Below, in pieces: positions 49,573-56,633 of a stretch of 64,000 nt of DNA. Source of the stretch: Fodinibius sp036381435 (GTDB lineage Bacteria; Bacteroidota; Rhodothermia; Balneolales; Balneolaceae); the NCBI GenBank assembly GCA_036381435.1, contig DASVCW010000029.1, positions 1-64,000 of the forward strand, read 5' to 3'. A program made the position numbers and the translations under genes. Under the pieces are notes generated by a model that had not been told where the DNA came from, did not search any database, and worked only from the letters and a program-made list of their open reading frames with translations. Each line of letters opens with the position of its first letter. Within the stretch, counting starts at the first letter, position 1.

Positions 49573-52500
49573 TTACTTAGTAGTCAAAATGTTAGAATCA
49601 TCTGATTTCCGCTTCAACTGCCATTCTTTCCAGACAGCATACATCACAGGAACCATAAACAAGGTTATGATCGCCAGTGTCATACCACCTACACTGGGAA
49701 TGGCCATCGGGACCATAATATCAGAGCCCCGGCCGGTTGAAGTGAGTACCGGAATAAGTGCCAGAATAGTGGTAGCCGTCGTCATCATGGTGGGACGGAT
49801 ACGACGTCCCGCTGCTTCCATGACAGAAGTATGTATTTCCTCAACGTTGTTCGGTTCATCGCGTTCAAATACCTGAACAAGATACGTAGCCATAACAACC
49901 GCGCCTTCTGTGGCAACACCAAACAATACAAGGAAGCCCACCCACACGGCGATACTTAGGTTTACTGTGCCCATTTGGAACATATTGCGAATATTCTGCC
50001 CGAAGATGCTAAAATCCATAAACCAGGGTTGGCCATAGAGCCAAAGAAGGATAAATCCGCCGGCCCAGGCTACGAAAACACTGCTGAAAATCATGGTGGT
50101 AACTGAAACCGAGCGGAATTGAAAATAGATGATCAGAAAAATCAATAGCAGTGTAATAGGAAGAATCACCATAAGGTGTTTGGACGCCCTGATCTGATTT
50201 TCATAGCTGCCTGCAAAAGTGTAACTGACGCCTGCCGGTACGGTTAAAGCGCCGGTTTCAATCTTTTGTTGCAGCAGGTTCTTTGCACTTTCAACGACCT
50301 CTACGGATGAAATACCATCCTGCTTGCCAAAAGTTACATAGCTAACCAGAAAGGTATCTTCACTTTTAATAACCTGCGGGCCCTGCCGGTACGTGATTTC
50401 AGCCAGCTGCCCGAGCGGTACCTGGGTTCCTGTATTGGTAGGAACCAGCATATGTTTAATGTCAGAAGGTTCGTCCCTGAATTCACGGGCATAGCGCACC
50501 CGAACGGTATAACCCTCGCGTCCTTCCACCGTTTCTGTTACGGGAATGCCGCCAAGCGCCACTTTTATAAATTGTTGTACATCTTGCATGGTGAGGCCAT
50601 ACCGCGCAATCTTATTACGGGTCACCTCAATTTCGAGGTATGGTTTACCCACTATGCGGTTAGCAAAAATGGTTTGATCAACGATACCTGGTACTTTTGT
50701 AAGCAAGTCCTCAAGCTTAAATCCGAAGGACTCAATAGTCTTTAAATCAGAGCCTTTAATTTTAATGCCCAAAGCGGCGCGCATTCCTGATTGCAGCATG
50801 ATTTGTCGCACCTGAATGGGTTGTAATTTAGGGGCGGAAGTCAGTCCGGGAATATGATCCGTAACTTCTACAATTTCATCCCAGATATCGTCAGGTGACT
50901 GAATATGGTCGCGCCATTGACGATAATACTTTCCATTGGGATCGGGAATAAGTTCACCGCTTTCATTTCGTACATATTCTCCATCTTCACTAACCCTAAA
51001 CCGGATGCGGTCTCCCTCATCATTGGTTTTATACTCCGTTTTGTAGGTAATCAAAATCTCATACATCGAAACAGGAGCTGGATCGAGCGCAGATTCTGTA
51101 CGTCCCATTTTGCCTACAACATTTTCCACTTCGGGAATCGTTGCCACACTCATGTCAACCATCTGCATATATTCGATAGACTGTTCAACCCCTACATGCG
51201 GCATGGTGGTAGGCATCAACAGAAAGGACCCCTCATCAAGATCCGGCATAAATTCTTTACCCATACCGGGGAAGGTTTGGGTAGCAGCCGTCCATGCCCC
51301 GGTTGAACGGATATTTACGCCAACAGCATCAAATCCGGTAGCTACAAAACCAAAAACCGTAGCAAAACCAAGCCAGGCCATCACTGCCCACAGCGATAAA
51401 ACGGCCGGAATGGATAGAAACAGCCCTTTATGTTGAAGACACCACCTAAGCATAGGACGGTAGTAATAGATGACAGCCCAAAAACTGCCCAGTATGAGTG
51501 TAAGAAGCAGCGCTATAGTAACGAAGTTGAGGAAAAAGCCCGACGCCGGCCCCAATAGCAACCAGTGGTGGGTTAACAGCCAGGTCGTAGCAAATACGAC
51601 AATGACCATATTTAGGAAGGGAACCCATTTTTGATGGCGTTCATCAATAAAAAGAGCGCCGCCATTTAGCAGGCCGAAAGCCATGAGCGCTAAGCCGGCC
51701 CAGGGTCCAAAAAAGAGGGCAATGGCCAGTCCGCCGGCCAAAAGCAGTCCATTCCAGAGCAGTTTAATAGGCCTTTTCCTGATATTTATAGAGAAAAACC
51801 AGTGGGCGAAGGCAGGAATCAGCGTAAGGACAATGATCATAGACGCTACCATAGCAAATGTTTTGGTAAAGGCCAGCGGTTTAAAGAGCTTGCCCTCGGC
51901 AGCTACCATGGTAAAGATAGGGAGAAAGCTGACGATTGTCGTGGTTATAGCTGTAACAATGGCATGGCCCACCTCCTTAGAAGCCCTGAAAATGATTTCC
52001 AGCAGCGATTCATCAGGTCCGGCCCGTTCCATATGCTGCAGGATATTCTCCGAGAGCACAATGCCCATATCTACGATCACCCCAATCGCAATGGCAATAC
52101 CGGTAAGTGAAACAATATTGGCATCTATCGACGCCAGCTTCATAGCAATGAATGTCATGAGTACCGCCACAGGCAGCATACTTGAAATGAGGAACGATGT
52201 CCGCAGGTTTAACACCATTACCACGATGACGATAATGGTAATAAGAATTTCGAGCGTAAGAGCTTCCTCCAGCGTACCCAGCGTTTCGTGAATAAGCTCT
52301 GTGCGATCGTAAAAAGGCACAATGGTTACCTGCGAAACGGTGCCGTCATTTAGCGTTTTGGTGGGAAGTCCCGGAGATATTTCTTCGATCTTCTCTTTTA
52401 CATTGTTGATTACTTGCAGTGGGTTTTCGCCATACCGTGCTACGATAACCGCACCTACGGCCTCAGCTCCGCCTTTATCAAGCACGCCGCGCCTGGGTGC

Positions 52501-53358
52501 AGGGCCGTAATTAACATTGGCGATGTCTCCAATATAAATAGGAACATTATCGTGGACAGCTACGACCGCTTTTTCAAGGTCCTCAATATTTTCGATATAA
52601 CCGAGCCCGCGCACCAGGTATTCTACATTATTCAACTCTACAGTACGAGCTCCTACTTCGGAATTACTTTGTTTAACGGCTTTAAAAACATCGGTGAGCG
52701 TGACATCATAAACTTTCATCGCTGCCGGGTTCACATCTACCTGGTATTCCTTCACGAAACCGCCGATAGGAGCTACCTCGGCCACCCCCTGTGCAGAAGA
52801 AAGCGCATAACCAACATAGAAATCCTGGATACTCCGCATTTCTTGCAGGCTCCATCCGCCGGTAGGGTTTCCCTGTTTATCACGACCTTCAAGTGTGTAC
52901 CAAAAAACTTGTCCAAGAGCGGTAGCGTCCGGCCCCAATCTTGGCTGAGCACCCTCGGGCAGCATACCGGGCGGTAAAGAGCTTAATTTTTCAAGGATGC
53001 GCGACCGGCTCCAATAAAATTCGATGTCTTCTTCGAAAATGACATAAATGTAAGAAGCACCGATCATAGAACTACTCCGGATGGACTTAACGCCGGGAAC
53101 GTTCAACAATTGAGTGGTGAGTGGATAGGTGATCTGATCTTCAATATCCTGTGGCGAGCGTCCCGGCCAGGTAGTATAGACGATCTGTTGATTTTGGCCA
53201 AGATTTGGCAGGGCATCTACATGAACGGGATCGCGAGGCAAAAAATCTATATCCCATGAAAAAGGTGCCACAGCAATACCCCATCCTACGAATACAAGTA
53301 AAAGCAGGACAGTTACTAATTTATTTTCAAGAAAAAAGCGTATAATTTTGTCGAGCAT
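49573..53358 (-). CDS. cusA: CusA-type heavy-metal RND efflux pump
   Basis: A 1261-residue inner-membrane Cu(I)/Ag(I) pump from the start MLDKIIRFF; an ATG 60 bp upstream adds non-homologous residues. RND layout: TM1, the porter loop (DPVHVDALPNLGQNQQIVYT, QDIEDQITYPL), the TM2-6 block (LTGIAIAIGVIVDMGIVLSENI with the essential Asp of the proton relay), and TM7-12 (GVATEGAVVMATYLVQVFERDE). The second half carries the heavy-metal signature RIRPTMMTTATTILALIPVLTS and Met residues. It is longer than the ~1045-residue E. coli CusA. An insert of several helices lies between the halves (LLWNGLLLAGGLAIALFFGP ... GFFLNFVTIALLLTLILGSF). It lies just upstream of cusC. Confidence 0.93.
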   Translation of the reverse strand: MLDKIIRFFLENKLVTVLLLLVFVGWGIAVAPFSWDIDFLPRDPVHVDALPNLGQNQQIVYTTWPGRSPQDIEDQITYPLTTQLLNVPGVKSIRSSSMIGASYIYVIFEEDIEFYWSRSRILEKLSSLPPGMLPEGAQPRLGPDATALGQVFWYTLEGRDKQGNPTGGWSLQEMRSIQDFYVGYALSSAQGVAEVAPIGGFVKEYQVDVNPAAMKVYDVTLTDVFKAVKQSNSEVGARTVELNNVEYLVRGLGYIENIEDLEKAVVAVHDNVPIYIGDIANVNYGPAPRRGVLDKGGAEAVGAVIVARYGENPLQVINNVKEKIEEISPGLPTKTLNDGTVSQVTIVPFYDRTELIHETLGTLEEALTLEILITIIVIVVMVLNLRTSFLISSMLPVAVLMTFIAMKLASIDANIVSLTGIAIAIGVIVDMGIVLSENILQHMERAGPDESLLEIIFRASKEVGHAIVTAITTTIVSFLPIFTMVAAEGKLFKPLAFTKTFAMVASMIIVLTLIPAFAHWFFSINIRKRPIKLLWNGLLLAGGLAIALFFGPWAGLALMAFGLLNGGALFIDERHQKWVPFLNMVIVVFATTWLLTHHWLLLGPASGFFLNFVTIALLLTLILGSFWAVIYYYRPMLRWCLQHKGLFLSIPAVLSLWAVMAWLGFATVFGFVATGFDAVGVNIRSTGAWTAATQTFPGMGKEFMPDLDEGSFLLMPTTMPHVGVEQSIEYMQMVDMSVATIPEVENVVGKMGRTESALDPAPVSMYEILITYKTEYKTNDEGDRIRFRVSEDGEYVRNESGELIPDPNGKYYRQWRDHIQSPDDIWDEIVEVTDHIPGLTSAPKLQPIQVRQIMLQSGMRAALGIKIKGSDLKTIESFGFKLEDLLTKVPGIVDQTIFANRIVGKPYLEIEVTRNKIARYGLTMQDVQQFIKVALGGIPVTETVEGREGYTVRVRYAREFRDEPSDIKHMLVPTNTGTQVPLGQLAEITYRQGPQVIKSEDTFLVSYVTFGKQDGISSVEVVESAKNLLQQKIETGALTVPAGVSYTFAGSYENQIRASKHLMVILPITLLLIFLIIYFQFRSVSVTTMIFSSVFVAWAGGFILLWLYGQPWFMDFSIFGQNIRNMFQMGTVNLSIAVWVGFLVLFGVATEGAVVMATYLVQVFERDEPNNVEEIHTSVMEAAGRRIRPTMMTTATTILALIPVLTSTGRGSDIMVPMAIPSVGGMTLAIITLFMVPVMYAVWKEWQLKRKSDDSNILTTK

Positions 53359-53487
53359 GATGTAACTATGAATTAGCGAAATAATAAATGATGAGTAAGA
53401 AATACGACTACGCAACACGCAGTAAACCCATGTATTTCAGTTCGTACTTATAACCTTAGATTTGATAAAAGGCTATAATATTAATCG

Positions 53488-53946
53488 CTAATTCAGAAAG
53501 GAGCTGTTTACTAAAAAGACAGGAGGGGGAGTGGAATTAAGATTAGGTGCGGGAACTTCACGTGGTGTTTGTACCGGTTGAAGTTCAACCGTAAAATCAA
53601 GAACCGCTGCTGAAAGCAAAACCTTAGCTTTTAAAATGGTGGGAACGGTTTCGGCCTTAGATGTGTCCTGAACATTGGCACAGGTAAAGCTGTAATCACA
53701 ATTCGTTGCGTTGCCGGTGTCGCTTTTTTGATGATGTGATGCTTCACCTTGTTCAGATGAAGCGGGCATTTCACAATGACCGGCGGGCATCGCGTTAGAA
53801 GCTTTAGTCTCATGCTGCTGCATTTCCTTGTGACAAAAGTCCATTTGTCCATTTGCATACAAACAGGCAGGCAGACTAATACTTCCAATCAACGCCAAGG
53901 CGATGAATGCCGATAGAAAACGATATGTTTGGGCTTTTCTCATCAA
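53488..53946 (-). CDS. Secreted Cys/His-rich protein at the head of the Cus cluster
   Basis: A 152-residue protein with a signal-like leader (hydrophobic 11-28). The mature part has five or six cysteines and many His: MDFCHKEMQQHETKA, GHCEMPASSEQGEASHHQKS, NCDYSFTCANVQ. The tail is Pro-rich (TPPPVFLVNSSFLN). I do not recognise a named family. Its position, first in the minus-strand copper operon and divergent from the HMA-AraC regulator, suggests metal binding or sensing in the periplasm. A TTGTAG/CTACAA dyad lies 13 bp upstream. Confidence 0.6.
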   Translation of the reverse strand: MMRKAQTYRFLSAFIALALIGSISLPACLYANGQMDFCHKEMQQHETKASNAMPAGHCEMPASSEQGEASHHQKSDTGNATNCDYSFTCANVQDTSKAETVPTILKAKVLLSAAVLDFTVELQPVQTPREVPAPNLNSTPPPVFLVNSSFLN

Positions 53947-53958
53947 AAACAGTTAACG

Positions 53959-53973
53959 TTGTAGAAACTACAA
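53959..53973. promoter_or_regulatory. Dyad TTGTAG-AAA-CTACAA in the divergent copper promoter region
   Basis: A perfect 6-bp inverted repeat with a 3-bp centre lies 13 bp before the 53946 start, between it and the regulator gene at 54082. The GTAG/CTAC halves recall BlaI/CopY-type operators with reversed orientation. No such regulator is in the window, so its binder is unknown. Confidence 0.35.
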
Positions 53974-54021
53974 AAATTTCATTCTTTGTAAAAGGATAAT
54001 TGAAAAAGGATTGCCTCACAA

Positions 54022-54052
54022 GATGCCAGGCACTTCATAAGTGCCTGGCACC
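54022..54052. repeat. REP-like palindrome, AGGTGCCAGGCACTT type, copy 3
   Basis: GATGCCAGGCACTT-CAT-AAGTGCCTGGCACC is the third copy of the palindrome seen at 38156 and 39752. Here it lies in a divergent promoter region, 30 bp upstream of the regulator start, so it is not simply a terminator. Confidence 0.7.
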
Positions 54053-54081
54053 TTTATCAGACTACCTTAAATAATATTCGC

Positions 54082-54669
54082 ATGGCAGATAAAGAAACAG
54101 ATACACTTCATATAAAAAACATGGTGTGCCCCCGGTGTATTATGGTAGTGCGTGATACATTGGAAAATCTGGGTTTTACGGTTCATGAAGTAGAGCTGGG
54201 AAGGGCGGTGGTAAGTGATGAATCAAAAGTTTCTATGTCCACCATTAATGAGCAGTTGCAAAAACATGGTTTTGAACTTATTCAGGGAAAAGATCAGCAG
54301 CTTGTCGAGCAAATCAAAGCTCTGCTCATTCAATATGTGCAAAAGCTGGAAGAATCGGAGGAAGCGCCTAAATTATCTGACTATCTGGCTAATCAATTGC
54401 ATCAAAATTATTCTTCACTCAGTTCATCCTTCTCTCAAAGCGAAGACATCACTCTTGAAAAATATTTGATTCATTTAAAAATTGAGCGCGTAAAGGAACT
54501 TCTTTCCTACGATGAGTTGACGCTCAGCGAGATTGCTTACAAGCTAAGTTATAGCAGTGTTTCTCACCTTTCCAATCAGTTTAAGCAAATTACTGGAATG
54601 TCGGTGACCGATTATAAAAAAGCTAAAGATTCCTTTCGTCGTCCTTTAGATGGAATAGAACGTGGATGA
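54082..54669 (+). CDS. AraC-type regulator with an N-terminal HMA (metal-binding) domain
   Basis: A 195-residue protein with an unusual fusion. Residues 1-70 form an HMA/ferredoxin-like domain (HIKNMVCPRCIMVVRDTLEN) with C16-x2-C19, as in CopZ-type chaperones. Residues about 100-185 form an AraC helix-turn-helix pair (YLIHLKIERVKELLSYDELT, LSEIAYKLSYSSVSHLSNQF, KQITGMSVTDYK). It should sense Cu(I) through the CxxC and control the copper genes around it; direct repeats of the AraC type lie before the next gene (54756-54786). Copper is inferred from context, and other soft metals are possible. Confidence 0.82.
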   Translation: MADKETDTLHIKNMVCPRCIMVVRDTLENLGFTVHEVELGRAVVSDESKVSMSTINEQLQKHGFELIQGKDQQLVEQIKALLIQYVQKLEESEEAPKLSDYLANQLHQNYSSLSSSFSQSEDITLEKYLIHLKIERVKELLSYDELTLSEIAYKLSYSSVSHLSNQFKQITGMSVTDYKKAKDSFRRPLDGIERG

Positions 54670-54755
54670 AACGGATTGTACTGATTTACGCAGATGATAA
54701 TAACATCAAAATCAGTGTTAAATCAGCGCAACCAGCTTAATCTGTGATCCCAAAG

Positions 54756-54786
54756 ATTCTATAACAATTATCGAGAATTCTATAAC
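54756..54786. promoter_or_regulatory. Two 10-bp direct repeats 21 bp apart (candidate AraC-type operator)
   Basis: ATTCTATAAC occurs at 54756-54765 and again at 54777-54786. The repeats are exact and spaced 21 bp, two DNA turns, which is the classic AraC-family binding layout. They lie directly before the HMA chaperone gene and after the HMA-AraC regulator gene. Confidence 0.5.
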
Positions 54787-54847
54787 GCAAGAAGCGGATG
54801 GGTGAGATATATTGGTCATGGAAATTAGAAAAAGCCTAAATCAAACC

Positions 54848-55081
54848 ATGACCATTATGAACAACATTGATCAAACAACACTCAAAATATCAGGTATGTC
54901 CTGCAGCGGCTGTGCAAACACGGTAGAACAGGCCATCTCTAAATTGGAAGGAGTACAGGACGTATCTGTCAATCTGGAAAAGAATTCAGCTTCCGTAAAA
55001 TACCAAAGCGATAAATTAACTGCCAACGATTTTAAAAAAGCAGTTGAATCATCCGGTTATACTTTTGAAGGAATCTTATAG
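54848..55081 (+). CDS. CopZ-like HMA-domain copper chaperone
   Basis: A single HMA domain of about 77 residues, starting MTIMNNIDQTTL (several ATGs are possible; the longest reaches 54812). The metal site is GMSCSGCANTVEQAI, followed by the typical VQDVSVNLEKNSASVKY and FKKAVESSGYTFEG. It probably binds Cu(I) and delivers it to CopA (56634). The 21-bp-spaced direct repeats upstream suggest control by the HMA-AraC regulator. There is no signal peptide, so it is cytosolic. Confidence 0.85.
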   Translation: MTIMNNIDQTTLKISGMSCSGCANTVEQAISKLEGVQDVSVNLEKNSASVKYQSDKLTANDFKKAVESSGYTFEGIL

Positions 55082-55214
55082 ACCTATCAAAATACCGCAA
55101 GTTTGTAACTTGTGGCATTACCAGCAACTATTCTGGCAAACTTGCGGCATCGTTATTTAGGGTTTTTACGTATTCATAATATTTAATCGTTAGCAAAATT
55201 ATAACTAACAAAAA

Positions 55215-56558
55215 ATGAAATTATTAAACCTGATACTACTATTCACCCTGTTTTTAATTACCAACATTACTTTAGCTCAAGAACACAGTCATAAAGGGCA
55301 TGAAATGCATCAGGCAGAGCAAGATACCATGCAACACATGGGACACGAAGGCATGCAGATGACAGAAGACTATCTTTTTTACAGCCGTATCGGTTCGGGA
55401 ACCGGTTGGCTGCCTGATGCTGCTCCGAATTACGGCTACATGATTCACACCGACGAATGGATGTACATGATTCATGGCAATGTTTTTCTCACCTATAATA
55501 ATCAGGATATCGGTAACGAAGGAACCAGGGGTGATGAGAAATTTTACTCCACTAACTGGATTATGGGCATGGGGCAAACCGATGTGGGTGATAATGGAAT
55601 GTTTCGTTTCAATGTGATGCTCTCTTTTGAGCCGTTGACGGTTGGTGGGGCAGGTTACCCGCTTTTATTTCAATCCGGTGAAAGCTGGCAGGGTGAGCCG
55701 TTGGTAGATCACCAGCACCCGCATGACCTGTTTTCGGAGCTTTCAGTTTCGTACAGACAATCGTTTTCCGACGACCTGAATGCTTTTGTTTATTTAGCTT
55801 ATCCCGGTGAACCGGCACTTGGTCCTGTTGCTTTTATGCACCGTCCGTCGGGTGTTTACAATCCCAATACGCCACTGGGACATCACTGGCAGGATGCAAC
55901 TCATGTTACTTTTGGAGTGGCGACTCTCGGTTTCAGTTACAAAGATTTTAAGTTGGATGGCTCAATTTTTACCGGTACTGAACCCGATGAAGACCGCTAT
56001 AGTTTCGATGAGCCCCGTTTTAACTCCTATTCGCTTCGGTTGTCGTACAATCCGTCCCCAAATTGGGCACTGCAAGTATCAAGAGGATGGCTGAATGATG
56101 TACACGCTATTGGCCGGCGTGAGGATGTGAATCGGACTACGGCTTCTGTTATTCACGCAGTTCAATTGGGAGCTGAATCGTTTTTAAATACTACTGCAGT
56201 GTGGGGCTATAATGATCCGCAGCTCGGACATCATTCCGCCAGTCATTCATTTCTGTTAGCAAGTGCTTTAACTTTAAACACTACAACTATTTACGGGCGA
56301 TATGAATGGGTTGAGAAATCGACCGAAGACTTGCTTTTGAATGAAGCGATCTTCGGACACGGAAACCTTTATCCGGTGAATGATGTCACCCTTGGTATTC
56401 AGCAAAAATTATTTAAAGCCTTAAATACCAATGTTTCTCTGGGTGTGCAGGGTAGTTTGTACATCACTCCTGATGATTTGGAAGAGGTCTATGGAGAAAA
56501 TCCCTGGGGAGTGCAGTTTTATTTGCGCGTTTATCCCAGCTTAATGAAACATATGTAA
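55215..56558 (+). CDS. Copper-island outer-membrane protein of unknown function
   Basis: This 447-residue exported protein (signal 1-21, ending TLAQ) starts its mature part with a His/Met-rich segment (HSHKGHEMHQAEQDTMQHMG). A long beta-rich region follows, with alternating strands typical of an outer-membrane barrel (YSLRLSYNPSPNWALQVSRG, TTIYGRYEWVEKSTEDLLLN, TNVSLGVQGSLYI). GSGTGWLPDAAP and DHQHPHDLFSELSVSYR are probable family signatures. I know no assigned function. Placed between CopZ- and CopA-type genes, it may bind or export copper at the outer membrane. Confidence 0.65.
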   Translation: MKLLNLILLFTLFLITNITLAQEHSHKGHEMHQAEQDTMQHMGHEGMQMTEDYLFYSRIGSGTGWLPDAAPNYGYMIHTDEWMYMIHGNVFLTYNNQDIGNEGTRGDEKFYSTNWIMGMGQTDVGDNGMFRFNVMLSFEPLTVGGAGYPLLFQSGESWQGEPLVDHQHPHDLFSELSVSYRQSFSDDLNAFVYLAYPGEPALGPVAFMHRPSGVYNPNTPLGHHWQDATHVTFGVATLGFSYKDFKLDGSIFTGTEPDEDRYSFDEPRFNSYSLRLSYNPSPNWALQVSRGWLNDVHAIGRREDVNRTTASVIHAVQLGAESFLNTTAVWGYNDPQLGHHSASHSFLLASALTLNTTTIYGRYEWVEKSTEDLLLNEAIFGHGNLYPVNDVTLGIQQKLFKALNTNVSLGVQGSLYITPDDLEEVYGENPWGVQFYLRVYPSLMKHM

Positions 56559-56562
56559 AAGA

Positions 56563-56614
56563 AGCCACGGAAACACAAAAACACAAAATTTTAGTGTTTT
56601 AGTGCTTTTGTGGC
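56563..56614. repeat. Long imperfect hairpin of the CACAAA/TTTGTG type
   Basis: CCACGGAAACACAAAAACAC ... GTGTTTTAGTGCTTTTGTGG folds into a long imperfect stem, 20 bp before the copA start. Three degenerate relatives (CACAGAG/CTCTGTG) occur at about 59165-59222, 60385-60488 and 60970-61045. Confidence 0.5.
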
Positions 56615-56633
56615 GATAATTTCCTTAAAAATC

